From positions 801,501 to 865,500 of the forward strand of contig NC_015737.1 of NCBI RefSeq assembly GCF_000270305.1: a stretch of 64,000 bases of DNA. The letters are read 5' to 3'. Source of the DNA: Clostridium sp. SY8519 (GTDB taxonomy: Bacteria; Bacillota; Clostridia; Lachnospirales; Lachnospiraceae). Positions 43,163 to 52,217 of the stretch are shown in pieces. The translations under genes were made by a program, and so were the position numbers. The notes beneath the pieces were generated by a model that ran no database searches, was not told where the DNA came from, and saw nothing but the letters and a program-made list of their open reading frames with translations. Position 1 is the first letter of the stretch, and every line of letters begins with the position of its first letter.

Positions 43163-44802
43163 GTTACGCATCAGAAATTTCCCGCAAACTAAATACAGGA
43201 TCAGGAACAGTAACAGCCGTCATCTATGCCAGAGTCTCCACTGAGAATGAAGGTCAGAAGGACAGCTGTGCCAACCAGGTTGAAATGGCATTGAACTATA
43301 TCCGGCAGCATCCCAACATAACTTTAAAAGGCACTTATGTAGACGACGGCATTTCGGGTAAAAATGATTTCACGAGACCTCAGTATACAGCAATGCGGGC
43401 AAAAATCGAAACAGAACACATTGATTTGATTATTACCAAAGCACTGTCCCGTCTAAACAGGGATCAGCTCAATTCTTTAGAACTGCGATCTTTCCTTGTA
43501 GAACACAAAACAACCGTTTTTACATTAGAAGACTTAAGCATTCAAGATTTCGAAGACTTCAATTCTGAATTCATGCACTCTTTCAAATATTTGATAGACG
43601 CACAATTCGTTCAACAGCAAAGTCTTAATGGAAGGAAAACTCAACAGCTGCGCTGCGAACGTAAGGAGCTTTCCTCAAAAGATGTCTGTTTTGGCTACGA
43701 CTGGAATCCTGGAACCAAAACCATAACCATCAATGAAGAACAAGCCGAAACGGTCCGATGGATTTTCGAAGAATTTGTATTCCATAACGGAGTACCAGCA
43801 ACGATCCACAACCAGTTGCATGAGAAAGGTATCGAATTATGCGAAAAAACTGTTTCGAACATCATCCGCCGGGAAAAGTATATCGGCAAATTCTATATAA
43901 ACCAGCGTTCCACCACTTTAGGAACCGGGAAAAAGAAATCCAAACGCTACCGTCTCCCGAAGGAGCAATGGGTGCTGGTGGAGCGTCAGGATCTCGTAAT
44001 CGTGGATCCGGATATCTTTGCAATGGCCCAGCGTATACACAAGGCCCGACAAACCGTGTTTGGAAAGCCAGAGAAGCCGAACGGACAGCCCCACTACATC
44101 GGAAGGCACAAATACGCCGGAAAGATCTACTGTTCAGAATGTCACAAATCATATATTCATGCTTTTGCGGACAGAGCCCATACAAAAGATATTTACAGGC
44201 TATGCAACCATTCAAGCTGTTCAACACCGGATCGGGTATACGAATCCGACTTAGACGCAATCATCAGCCACGCCTTAAAGACAATTCTTACAGAACAAAC
44301 CTCCGTCTTCGCCAACCTGGAGAAAGTGCTAGTTGAGTGCGTGACAGCGTCCCAGAACAATAAATCCAAAATAACGGATATGCAGAAACAACGTAAGCAG
44401 TTGCAGAAAAAGATCGATGCATTGATTGAAACCATGGCTGAGGGCGGTTTAACGGAAGAGTCAAAGGAACTGATCAAAATCAAGATGAATACCCTTTCTG
44501 AGAAAGTGACCAGACTTTCCGAAGAAATCGTAAACACACAGGCATCACAGCTGGACGACTCTTATGTCGATACCAAACTGGCAGAAATCAGAACAGCGAT
44601 CAGCAAGCTGAAGAATTTCACGGTAATCGACCGCGACAGAATTCTAAATTACATTGACAAAATCATTGTCCTGCCAAGAGGAGATCTCGAGATCTTGCTG
44701 AAAACAGGACATGTAATAACAGCAACAAAACAACCTATTAACCAGGATTTCTCCAATACAAAAGATGTAGTAAAGATCGGAAGACGAGATGTCCGGTATT
44801 GA
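43159..44802 (+). CDS. Large serine recombinase (integrase of Element A)
   Basis: The 547-residue recombinase has the catalytic domain at the N-terminus (VIYARVSTENEGQKDSCANQ, Ser in RVST; TYVDDGISGKNDFTRPQY; ITKALSRLNRDQLNS). A recombinase domain follows (FGYDWNPGTKTITINEEQAE, FVFHNGVPATIHNQLHEKG). A zinc-ribbon segment has KIYCSECHKSYIH and a later cysteine pair (RLCNHSSCSTPDR). A coiled-coil tail (MQKQRKQLQKKIDALIETMA) completes the normal large-recombinase layout. ATG 43159 has ACGGAGGT. It would integrate and excise Element A with the Xis-like protein as a possible directionality factor. Confidence 0.92.
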   Translation: MSYASEISRKLNTGSGTVTAVIYARVSTENEGQKDSCANQVEMALNYIRQHPNITLKGTYVDDGISGKNDFTRPQYTAMRAKIETEHIDLIITKALSRLNRDQLNSLELRSFLVEHKTTVFTLEDLSIQDFEDFNSEFMHSFKYLIDAQFVQQQSLNGRKTQQLRCERKELSSKDVCFGYDWNPGTKTITINEEQAETVRWIFEEFVFHNGVPATIHNQLHEKGIELCEKTVSNIIRREKYIGKFYINQRSTTLGTGKKKSKRYRLPKEQWVLVERQDLVIVDPDIFAMAQRIHKARQTVFGKPEKPNGQPHYIGRHKYAGKIYCSECHKSYIHAFADRAHTKDIYRLCNHSSCSTPDRVYESDLDAIISHALKTILTEQTSVFANLEKVLVECVTASQNNKSKITDMQKQRKQLQKKIDALIETMAEGGLTEESKELIKIKMNTLSEKVTRLSEEIVNTQASQLDDSYVDTKLAEIRTAISKLKNFTVIDRDRILNYIDKIIVLPRGDLEILLKTGHVITATKQPINQDFSNTKDVVKIGRRDVRY

Positions 44803-44951
44803 AGGCCTTTATATGGACTCCCTATGTTCCCATCATGCAGAAATACAATATCTGTACTTAATACACAATGTATATAACGTTATTATCTTGCCATTTCACA
44901 GTTGCAAAAAGAAAAGAGAACCTTTCACAGCCCTCTTTCATATCGACTTTC

Positions 44952-45248
44952 TCATTCATTTGTCATACTCAACAGTTTGTCAACCAATGTCTCTAAACTT
45001 TTTCCCAAAAATGAGACAAAGTCTGGTATTGCACCAAATGCCATCCCAATTATTATCATTCGACCACATTCTCTTGCAGATTCCAATGCAAATCCATAGC
45101 TCAAAACACCTGTCAGAATAAATATAATTGATAAAAAGTAAAGCAAAATATTTCCCAACATCATAGGAATTTTTAATAACCAGCAAATCAATGTCATTAC
45201 TACAAGAATCAAACATAAAAACACTTTTATTATGTACTTAACCAACAT
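44952..45248 (-). CDS. Small membrane protein
   Basis: 98 residues with two clear hydrophobic regions (IIKVFLCLILVVMTLICWLL and LLYFLSIIFILTGVLSYGFA), a Gly/Ile stretch (MIIIGMAFGAIPDFVSFLG) and a polar tail. Small membrane proteins like this occur in integrative elements of Clostridia, but I cannot name it. It lies alone between the two elements. 44,803-44,951 shows nothing else. Confidence 0.5.
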   Translation of the reverse strand: MLVKYIIKVFLCLILVVMTLICWLLKIPMMLGNILLYFLSIIFILTGVLSYGFALESARECGRMIIIGMAFGAIPDFVSFLGKSLETLVDKLLSMTNE

Positions 45249-45295
45249 TTTTAATCCCTCACTTTTTTATCTTTCCGGACAGCAAGAATCCCGCC

Positions 45296-45368
45296 ATCCG
45301 GACTTCCATTTTTTTGCTATCCGGACTTCCACTTTTTTGCTATCCGGGCTGCAAAATTCTTGCTATCC
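45296..45368. repeat. Three tandem 23-bp repeats at the left end of Element B
   Basis: Units start at 45296, 45319 and 45342. Each begins ATCCGG and ends TTGCT. The first two differ by one base, the third differs in the middle (CTGCAAAATTCTTGCT), and a partial ATCC closes the array. AGCAAGAAT (inverted ATTCTTGCT) lies just before it. A related TTCCGGAC...ATTCTTGCT motif is at 51832-51852. Confidence 0.85.
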
Positions 45369-45379
45369 AATACAGTTCA

Positions 45380-45760
45380 TTATCCTTTCGTGTATATCAT
45401 TTCCGTCAAAATCATCTCTTCTGCATCATGACAAATGGTATTCATCCTCCTAGTCCATTCCATGTTGTCCTGTCTTTTTAATTTCTCTGTAATTCCTTGT
45501 TTCTCCATCATTTGTTTTACTAATTGTTCTTCCCTATCCCTTGCTTCTGCATCAATCTGATTCAAATGCTCAACAAGTTTTCCTTGTAACAACAATATTT
45601 GATATTTTGCCTTTCTGTGTTCCTGTAAATAGCTTTTACGAAGCATCCCATATTTCCCATATGTTGGTTCAATATCTGTAAGTGCCAATTCCGGCAAATA
45701 ATAATCACCACATAACATGTAAGTAAGTCCATTTTTCTCATCGTAAATTTCGTTCTGCAT
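45380..45760 (-). CDS. TnpV-like transposon protein
   Basis: A 126-residue protein matching the TnpV family of clostridial transposons. LTYMLCGDYYLPELAL opens it, then YGKYGMLRKSYLQEHRKAKY, LLLQGKLVEHLNQIDAEARD, and the ending QDNMEWTRRMNTICHDAEEMILTE. The function of TnpV is not known. It is the last gene of the recombinase run, 20 bases after the DUF6262-type gene, and ends 12 bases before the 23-bp repeat array. Confidence 0.85.
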   Translation of the reverse strand: MQNEIYDEKNGLTYMLCGDYYLPELALTDIEPTYGKYGMLRKSYLQEHRKAKYQILLLQGKLVEHLNQIDAEARDREEQLVKQMMEKQGITEKLKRQDNMEWTRRMNTICHDAEEMILTEMIYTKG

Positions 45761-45780
45761 AAAATATTCTCCTTTTCTTC

Positions 45781-46188
45781 CTATAATTGGTCGTACATCT
45801 TCAACAGTGTTTCCTTTTTCATTTGACTATATTTCACTTGTAATTCTTCATATTTTTTCTGTAGATTCTCATATTCGTTTTTCGGAACACTATCGGATAA
45901 TTTCTGTTCTAAACTCTTAATCCGTGCTTCCTGTGCTTTTGCAATAGCATCGCTTTTAGGATTTCGCAATATCATTCCCTGTTGTTTTTCCTTCAATTCC
46001 ATCATGACCTGTTTCACATTCGGATTATTATAGAAAAAACCTCTGGAAAGTCCTGTTAATTTTGTAAGTTCAGCAACTGAAATTTTTATATTTTTTCTAT
46101 ACATTGTTTCAATAGCTGTTATTGCTGTTTCCGTCATTTCCGCACTTTTTTCTTTTGCCAGTGCTACCATTTTATCGTGTTTCTGCAT
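45781..46188 (-). CDS. DUF6262/TnpC-like helper protein
   Basis: A 135-residue protein with an N-terminal helical HTH-like part (ISVAELTKLTGLSRGFFYNN) and a C-terminal coiled coil (ARIKSLEQKLSDSVPKNEYE, LQKKYEELQVKYSQMKKE). Position, size and pattern match TnpC of Tn554-type transposons, which assists the tyrosine recombinases. Its start lies 17 bases inside the end of the recombinase gene before it, so translation is coupled. Confidence 0.78.
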   Translation of the reverse strand: MQKHDKMVALAKEKSAEMTETAITAIETMYRKNIKISVAELTKLTGLSRGFFYNNPNVKQVMMELKEKQQGMILRNPKSDAIAKAQEARIKSLEQKLSDSVPKNEYENLQKKYEELQVKYSQMKKETLLKMYDQL

Positions 46189-47680
46189 TTTCCTTTTCCC
46201 TCCTGTATTGTGCTAATAATTCATTCATTTCATCTCGTACAGCCTTTGTATCCTCCGCTAATGCTTCGTTTCTTAACCGCCGATAATGTGGTATGGTTCG
46301 TGTATCCTTATGCCCCAACAGCCTTGCAATGCTATCATCATCTAATTTCATTTCTGTAAGTTTTACTCCAAAAGTGTGTCTAAAACGATGTGTACGAAAC
46401 TCAAAATAATTTCCATTATCATCCCTGATATCATTTTCATAAATCATGATATTTACATGATATTTCAGCATTGAATCTGTATATAATTTCCCATTATCTT
46501 GCAGAAAAATATATTCTGAATCTGGATGGTTCTTTTCTGAAACTTCTATTGCTTTTCTAATCACTTCTGCCAGCTGATCGCTGACTGGTCTTTTGTATTT
46601 CCTTGTTTTCTGCTGGAGAATAGTTATAAAATAATGCCCAGATTTCTCAGATAAGCAATCCCTTCGCAAAGTCAACGTATCCTCTATTCTTGTACCGAGC
46701 ATCTGATGTATTATTAGACATCTTCCTAACTGGGGCTTTAATTTTGTTAATGCACTATTAAATCTCCTGATTTCTGCATCTGAATACGCTTCTGGCAAAG
46801 CGTTGTCATATGCTCTGCAATCACTGGACAGAAAAAGATTGCATAAATTTTCTATTTCCAGTTCCCGCCCAATTTCATCCAGCAGATTATCCAAAACCGA
46901 CAGTTCTGTTGTGTAACTGACTGATGTAAGACCGGTATCCGTTTTTATATAAACCAGATAATCTTCTATCATATCCCTGCTAATTTCTGTAAAATGCTTT
47001 ACTTCTGGAAACCGATCATACATAAATCTAGCAAACCGACGGAATCCACACAATTCGCCTTTTATACTACCCATTGCTTTTGTCTGGCAGTGGCTATACA
47101 ATATTCTCTTTATTATCTCTTTAAATTCTCTCTGCCTAATCTCACGAAAATCTAATCTATATCTTCCACGAATCGGATTACTCCTTGGCACAATATCCAG
47201 CTTTCTCATATCCCATACATCTTTTTCATTTTCTGGAATATCTGCTGTTTTACACTTCACAACATACTCATAATACATTTTCAGAAAAGAAACCTGAGCG
47301 CTATTTTGTTGCTCAACATTCCGCCTATCCGGTCTATTTCTTCTAACGTACAGTGCCAATCCTTTTTTATATAAAAATGCTTTATAGCTTCTCTCCAATT
47401 CTTCCCATTTTTTATCAGTAATGCTGCTACAGCTTGTACACTTCTCATTCAGAAATTCTTTCAACAGATCAAATCTGTAAATATCATTTACAGCTGTTGA
47501 TAATGATAAACGTCTACATCTATCATCGATATACCCATAAATCTCATCCTGTATCTTTTCATTATGAATCTCTGATATGTAGTACACCCTGTTTTCCTTC
47601 CATTTCAGCCCAGCCAACTGTTTTTCTGTAGCTTGTTGATAACAGTCATAAGAAATCAAATTAATATTACCTTTCATCAT
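46172..47680 (-). CDS. Tyrosine recombinase, third of the trio
   Basis: A 502-residue tyrosine recombinase with all catalytic residues visible near the C-terminus: Arg in MLGTRIEDTLTLRRD, HxxR in RTHRFRHTFGVKL, second His in LLGHKDTRTIPHYRRL with the Tyr nucleophile. The long N-terminal part has CxxC-like residues (EKCTSC) and DNA-binding helices. ATG 47680 has AAAGGAG; its start overlaps the end of the second recombinase by 14 bases. Confidence 0.88.
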   Translation of the reverse strand: MMKGNINLISYDCYQQATEKQLAGLKWKENRVYYISEIHNEKIQDEIYGYIDDRCRRLSLSTAVNDIYRFDLLKEFLNEKCTSCSSITDKKWEELERSYKAFLYKKGLALYVRRNRPDRRNVEQQNSAQVSFLKMYYEYVVKCKTADIPENEKDVWDMRKLDIVPRSNPIRGRYRLDFREIRQREFKEIIKRILYSHCQTKAMGSIKGELCGFRRFARFMYDRFPEVKHFTEISRDMIEDYLVYIKTDTGLTSVSYTTELSVLDNLLDEIGRELEIENLCNLFLSSDCRAYDNALPEAYSDAEIRRFNSALTKLKPQLGRCLIIHQMLGTRIEDTLTLRRDCLSEKSGHYFITILQQKTRKYKRPVSDQLAEVIRKAIEVSEKNHPDSEYIFLQDNGKLYTDSMLKYHVNIMIYENDIRDDNGNYFEFRTHRFRHTFGVKLTEMKLDDDSIARLLGHKDTRTIPHYRRLRNEALAEDTKAVRDEMNELLAQYRREKENAETR

Positions 47681-49397
47681 CTTCTACTCCTTTCAATTTA
47701 AATGACTGATTTCTTGAAAAATATTTATCTTCAGCCGATACAATACGTTCCGGCATGAAATCAATGTACTGTTTTGTCATATTCTCACTTGAATGTCCCA
47801 GATAATCTCGTACCCCTTGTATAGAAACTCCATTTCCGTACATTGAAGTTGCAAGGTTATGTCTGTAATCGTGTGCTCTAAAGATATAATCTCCACAGGC
47901 AATCCCACGAGCCTTACACTCCCGAATCATCTGATTTGAAAATGTCTGTCCATTAAATGCACCACCTTTTTTATTTTTGAATAAATACTCCCCATTTTTT
48001 ATTCCGTACTTTTTTTCATAATCGTTCACCAGTCCAACCAATAAACTCGGAACAGGAATGACTTTTTCCCTCCGCATTTTGCTTTGATATATGCGCATCC
48101 AATTCTCATTGCCTTGTGAATAAAAGGCTCCCGATTTTATTGTACAAACCTCGCTTTTCCTAATTCCTGTGCAAAACAAAATCAAATACATCAACTGTAA
48201 ATGCTCTGGGAATGCCGGCAGCTCCTTAATCAGATGAGCAATTGTTTTTTCTGGAACACTTCTTTCGTTGTGTTCTGGAAAACCTTTTTTTAAAAATCGT
48301 TCCGGATAAAACTTCAACACTTCAATATTTTTCATTTTCAAAAACTGTAGAAATGTATGTATATGAGTTATATATCGGTTAAACGTGGAATATTTAATAT
48401 CGGACACATCCAAAATAGATACATAATCCGCTATATCTTGTATCTCCAGTTCAGTTACTTTCTTACTCTGTCCATCCAGATATTTTAAAAATTGTGAAAT
48501 AAAACTTATTGTATTTCGGATATTTGATAAAGACAGATCAGATATCCCGACTAAATATTTTGCGTATAATTGTAAATACCAACGATTTTCTTTTTCGTAA
48601 ATATTAATAAATGAAAGGCTTTTAACAGGTGAACTGGCATTGATTCTTGATTTATCGAACTGAAACCTATCCATATACCAGATACACGCTTGCCAATTTA
48701 TCTCTGAATCTGTTAGAAATAACGTTCTTCTCGCAAACTCAACAATCTTAGAAGCCTGTTTTTTTATAATTTCTGACTCCTTGTTTAAATACAGATAAAA
48801 TCTGTTTTCATCTGCCTGTTCCATTTCTTCAATATCATCTATTCCGTACTTATCGCAAAACCGTACAAGTGCTTTTAATGGTTCTAAAAAATATCTTCGA
48901 TGTCTTTGTACCTTATCCATATTCAGAATTTCACACAACAATATTTTTGTCTGTCGCACCAACTGTGATGAATGTATCCTCGTTAAGTCCCATAACAAAT
49001 CATTCTTATCGACCACCTGACGGAAAGATTGTGCTTTCTTCTTATTGGGGACATACAGCAAAAACAATTTGTCTTGCTTAAAAAACTCCTGTTCTACAGA
49101 GAAAGGATTCCCTTGTGAATAGACATCCGGCATATTTTCTATTTTTAAACGATCAAATAAGCTCATTAATTCCGCTTTATATTTTTCTGAAATATCCTCT
49201 TTTTCAAGAGACTCCATATACATTTTTCTCGTTTCATAGTTAATATCTGCAGTACACTGTATATCTGTATACTGAAAAAATTTGTATAACCGGTTATAGT
49301 ATTTTGCTTCTCCATTTGTAACTAAAGATATTTCTTCCTTTAATTTCTCAGATATTTTTTCCTGATATAACTTCGGAACAATTTTTAATACTGCCAA
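47667..49397 (-). CDS. Tyrosine recombinase, second of the trio (TnpB-like)
   Basis: A 576-residue recombinase resembling TnpB of Tn554 in size and place. Catalytic residues: Arg in LFCTGIRKSEVCTIK, HxxR in RAHDYRHNLATSMYG, His in YLGHSSENMTKQY with the nucleophile Tyr. The N-terminal 400 residues include SAM-like DNA-binding helices. Start is TTG 49397 with GGAAGGAGGG upstream. The gene is intact and lies 18 bases after the first recombinase. Confidence 0.88.
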   Translation of the reverse strand: MAVLKIVPKLYQEKISEKLKEEISLVTNGEAKYYNRLYKFFQYTDIQCTADINYETRKMYMESLEKEDISEKYKAELMSLFDRLKIENMPDVYSQGNPFSVEQEFFKQDKLFLLYVPNKKKAQSFRQVVDKNDLLWDLTRIHSSQLVRQTKILLCEILNMDKVQRHRRYFLEPLKALVRFCDKYGIDDIEEMEQADENRFYLYLNKESEIIKKQASKIVEFARRTLFLTDSEINWQACIWYMDRFQFDKSRINASSPVKSLSFINIYEKENRWYLQLYAKYLVGISDLSLSNIRNTISFISQFLKYLDGQSKKVTELEIQDIADYVSILDVSDIKYSTFNRYITHIHTFLQFLKMKNIEVLKFYPERFLKKGFPEHNERSVPEKTIAHLIKELPAFPEHLQLMYLILFCTGIRKSEVCTIKSGAFYSQGNENWMRIYQSKMRREKVIPVPSLLVGLVNDYEKKYGIKNGEYLFKNKKGGAFNGQTFSNQMIRECKARGIACGDYIFRAHDYRHNLATSMYGNGVSIQGVRDYLGHSSENMTKQYIDFMPERIVSAEDKYFSRNQSFKLKGVEDDER

Positions 49398-49415
49398 GGT
49401 AATCCCTCCTTCCTT

Positions 49416-50519
49416 TTACAGAAAATCTGCAATTTGGTATAAATCTTCATTATTTGAGTAGTATTGATCTGTCGCTTCTATCAATCGTTCATTATTTTCA
49501 CCCAAGTATTTAATGGTAGTTTCAACTTTCTTATGCCCCAGGGCAAAACGAATGTCATTCAAATCCCATCCTTCTTTTCTTCTTTCCTCCGCAAAATAGT
49601 GTCGGAGCTGATGCGGATGGGAATTGATATCCGTTTTTTTGGATAGTCTTTTCAACATGCTATACACAGAATCCGCATCTAATGGCTCTCCTTTGTTTTT
49701 TCCAGTCAATTTTGTAAATAGATACTCCGAGTTCATCAGACTTTTTCGATTATCAGAAATGTACTTAACCAAGAACTCAAAAGTTGTATTACTTAACAAA
49801 GCCATTCTATATTCTGCATTTTTTGCTCTTGCCAAGTTGGTATTGGATTCACGATACCTTACCCGAACCGTCCTTCTTTCAAAATCAATATCTTCGGTAT
49901 AATGGATTCCCAGAATTTCCCCTAATCTAAGACCGGTTTCTGCCATCATTGCTATCAGCAATCGATCTCTATCATTCGTACAGGCATTTATCAGCTCCTG
50001 TATTTCTTCGGATGTTATTTCTTCCAGATTAGGTTCTTCTTCTTTGAAGAAACCTTTAAACGAATTCACTGCATTTTGATGATTTACTCCCATACTGTCA
50101 AAATACGATACTTTTTTTACTCGTAAGACTTTAAGCATTGGTAAAACATCTTCCAGTGCCAAAAACTGGTAGTATCTGAAGACTGCACCAAGATACATAT
50201 TGCAGGTCTTATTGCTCGTCTGTGTATTATGCTCAGTATGCTTTCCACTCTTAACCCAATACAAGAAATCAATAAAATGTTTATTCTGCTCTGAATAGGA
50301 TAGCAATGTAATCTCATCCAATCCTATCGTTTGCTCCTGCAGATAATTGTAATAATATGAAAGTGCGAAGGCTGCGGATTTTACAGTATTCGGAGAAGCA
50401 TTAATCTGATCCAGATGCTTCAAATACTTTGATGGAAGGATTTCAATTTCTTCAATATCAGAAATAATCAAAAAACGTGGTCTATTATCTTTCAAAACCG
50501 AAACAACCCTATATTTCAA
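49416..50519 (-). CDS. Tyrosine recombinase, first of the trio (TnpA-like)
   Basis: A 367-residue recombinase close in size to TnpA of Tn554. Catalytic set: Arg in MAETGLRLGEILGI, HxxR in HPHQLRHYFAEERRK, His in FALGHKKVETTIKYLG with the Tyr nucleophile. The N-terminal core-binding helices are present. Start is TTG 50519 with GGAAGGAGGG. It opens the recombinase operon, whose promoter must lie in the repeat-filled spacer 50520-50758 shared with the divergent XRE gene. Confidence 0.9.
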   Translation of the reverse strand: MKYRVVSVLKDNRPRFLIISDIEEIEILPSKYLKHLDQINASPNTVKSAAFALSYYYNYLQEQTIGLDEITLLSYSEQNKHFIDFLYWVKSGKHTEHNTQTSNKTCNMYLGAVFRYYQFLALEDVLPMLKVLRVKKVSYFDSMGVNHQNAVNSFKGFFKEEEPNLEEITSEEIQELINACTNDRDRLLIAMMAETGLRLGEILGIHYTEDIDFERRTVRVRYRESNTNLARAKNAEYRMALLSNTTFEFLVKYISDNRKSLMNSEYLFTKLTGKNKGEPLDADSVYSMLKRLSKKTDINSHPHQLRHYFAEERRKEGWDLNDIRFALGHKKVETTIKYLGENNERLIEATDQYYSNNEDLYQIADFL

Positions 50520-50550
50520 TCCACAGCCCTCCTTCCTTTCTTTTGATTCA

Positions 50551-50745
50551 TTTGACTTCTTTGACTTCTTGATTTACATTATACACAAAGATGTCAAAAT
50601 GTCAATTACGTTTTTGACTTCTTTGACTTTTATAAGAACATCAATAAAACATTTTTTGATTTCTTTATGTTTTAAATTGATTTTTAGGGATATAATTGAT
50701 AAGATAAAATACAAGAAGTCAATTTATACAAAGTCAAAGAAGTCA
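50551..50745. promoter_or_regulatory. Operator array between the recombinase operon and the XRE gene
   Basis: TTTGACTTCTTTGACTTCTT at 50551-50570, TTTTTGACTTCTTTGACTTT at 50611-50630, and the inverted form AAAGTCAAAGAAGTCAA near 50,729-50,745, with AAGAAGTCAATTT near 50,713 and TGTCAAAATGTCAA near 50,593. At least seven TTGACTT or TTGACAT half-sites occur in both orientations over the divergent spacer. This is a natural binding array for the adjacent HTH regulator. Confidence 0.75.
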
Positions 50746-50758
50746 AGAGGAGATTTGA

Positions 50759-51556
50759 ATGAGCGAATTTATATCAAATTCAGGCACACTAATAAATCCT
50801 GACAGCGTTTACGATCAGGAAAGATTCATCAATATACTTCAAATCATTTTACAGAAAAAAACGCAAAAAGAATTATCTGAACAAACAGGCTTAAATAATG
50901 CAACCATTTCACGAATGCTCAACGGTGCCCGATCTGGAAGACCATATAAAAGCACTATTGATAAAATTGCAAAAGCCATTGATGATCCAGAACTTATCCA
51001 AGAATTATATGATGCAACGGGATATTCTTCTAAGAAAATACGGGAACGAAAAAAGATAATTGCAGACAATGGATTTTCTCTGGATCTCTCTACTGTTCAG
51101 GTGCATGAAAAATTTTTTTCTACCTTAATGCGTGGACTTTCCATGATGACAAGTCTGCATAAAGTTGAATGGACAATAAAATCCGGAACACCCAGATCAT
51201 ACGATTATTTAATTGAATTAAAAGAGGGAAATATAGATTATTGGTATATTAGATATGTAGATAGAATTACTTCTGATAAAGAAAGAGAAAAAGCCTTAAC
51301 TGCCATTTATGGAGAATTTGCAAAATTAAAATTGGGCGGAAAAATCAAAGTTTCTTGCGCCACTCCTTCTTACGAAGATTATGATTATTTTGTTACAATT
51401 CCGCCATATCAATTAAATACAAATGCTTCAATTATACATTTTGATTCTGAACTCGAAAGATTTGCAGACGAAACCTTTTTAGAGACAGCTTTACCACTTA
51501 AAGAAAATATTCCTGTTAAGGATTTTTGTAATCTTACCGAATCACTGATACTATAA
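50759..51556 (+). CDS. XRE-type regulator of Element B
   Basis: A 265-residue protein. The N-terminal HTH (residues about 20-75) reads ILQKKTQKELSEQTGLNNAT, ISRMLNGARSGRPYKSTIDKIAKAI. The C-terminal 150 residues (KVEWTIKSGTPRSYDYLIEL, NIDYWYIRYVDRITSDKERE) do not match a domain I recognise; the TPRSYDYLIELKEGNIDYWYI stretch suggests a nuclease-like or sensor fold. ATG 50759 has GAGGAG. It is divergent from the recombinases behind a shared operator array, so autoregulation and control of transposition are likely. Confidence 0.8.
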   Translation: MSEFISNSGTLINPDSVYDQERFINILQIILQKKTQKELSEQTGLNNATISRMLNGARSGRPYKSTIDKIAKAIDDPELIQELYDATGYSSKKIRERKKIIADNGFSLDLSTVQVHEKFFSTLMRGLSMMTSLHKVEWTIKSGTPRSYDYLIELKEGNIDYWYIRYVDRITSDKEREKALTAIYGEFAKLKLGGKIKVSCATPSYEDYDYFVTIPPYQLNTNASIIHFDSELERFADETFLETALPLKENIPVKDFCNLTESLIL

Positions 51557-51573
51557 CTTTTTGATTTTATCAC

Positions 51574-51604
51574 AGAGAGAGTTACTTATGGCTCTCTCTT
51601 TTTT
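51574..51604 (+). terminator. Terminator of the Element B regulator
   Basis: AGAGAGAG/CTCTCTCT stem (51574-51581, 51592-51599) with a 10-base loop and a T run to 51604. Confidence 0.85.
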
Positions 51605-51652
51605 AACACTTCCTCCTCCCACGTTCCAACTCATTATGGCTAATCATTTTCT

Positions 51653-52188
51653 AAAGCAAGATCCACCTGTGTTTAACAATATTGTCTTTCATCACAATAT
51701 TCTCTCATCAGGTTTTCATCTTGCTAGGGATTCCCCAAACCCATTTTTCTATTTATGGCGAGGTCTCAGTATACACTAGAGCAAGATCCACCCCGGTAAT
51801 ACCATATCGCTATTTTAGCAATATGATATTTTCCGGACGTAGGATTCTTGCTGAGGATTGTGCTCCCCAGTTCCTCACATTCAGCATAAATATACACTTG
51901 GTTCCCCGAATTTTTCCGGTCACAACACAGGGATATAAAATAGACTAAATATCTCTATATCCCTGTGAAATCACTATGTGATTTTAAAAACAGCAAGGAC
52001 AGGAAGTGTGGATACACTTCCGCAAAATTGCCAATTTCGGAGCCATATCCAAAATTGAAAAATACATAAAAAATCAAAAATCCGAAACCTTCCTTAATAT
52101 CCAAATTTATAATTTTTGCAGATTACCAAAAAACCAATATGAAAATTTTACAAATTTTGTACCACCTGTAAAATTCCCATATTGGTTT
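51653..52188. other. Gene-free, hairpin-dense region at and beyond the right end of Element B
   Basis: 51,557-52,217 has no gene. AGCAAGATCCACC occurs twice (51,655 and 51,780), with ATCTTGC inverted between them. Four hairpins follow: CACAGGGATATA/TATATCCCTGTG (51926-51937, 51956-51967), AAATCAC/GTGATTT (51968-51984), GGAAGTGT/ACACTTCC (52002-52021), and a 22-base stem with two mismatches (52131-52152, 52167-52188). They could be recombinase sites or a structured RNA. Confidence 0.6.
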
Positions 52189-52217
52189 TCATTCAACTTT
52201 TATGGATTTGGAATATT

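Larger units (their letters stand above)
25786..44805 (+). mobile_element. Element A: mobilizable integrated element with family-B DNA polymerase and restriction genes
   Basis: The left limit is where cpaF homology ends (about 25,783-25,788). The right limit is placed just after the large serine recombinase, which usually lies at an element end. Contents in order: DNA polymerase-like gene, small gene, probable oriT, mobC, mobA, mobB, IS256 insertion, resolvase, restriction operon, XRE regulator, Xis-like gene, small gene, degenerate recombinase, large serine recombinase. No conjugation machinery is present, so transfer would need a helper. The front of cpaF is not found at the right limit, so either that limit is wrong or later rearrangement removed the junction. 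Confidence 0.6.
45296..51852 (-). mobile_element. Element B: Tn554/RIT-like transposon with three tyrosine recombinases
   Basis: The core is three tyrosine recombinase genes, a DUF6262-type helper and a TnpV-like gene in one coupled minus-strand run, plus a divergent regulator. The ends are set by the 23-bp repeat array on the left and its relative on the right. The limits are approximate because no target junction is visible. No resistance cargo is seen. Confidence 0.6.

Noticed and set aside
44795..44825. GTATT shared by the cpaF break (25,781-25,785) and the sequence at the recombinase stop (about 44,799-44,803), as an attachment core
   Set aside because: Five bases can match by chance, and the sequence after 44,805 does not encode CpaF in any frame.
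45296..45368. CRISPR array
   Set aside because: The 23-bp units are directly adjacent with no spacers, and no cas genes are present.
51561..51948. Short plus-strand frames of 72-88 codons after the Element B regulator
   Set aside because: They overlap each other and the hairpin/repeat region, have no ribosome sites and unusual composition.
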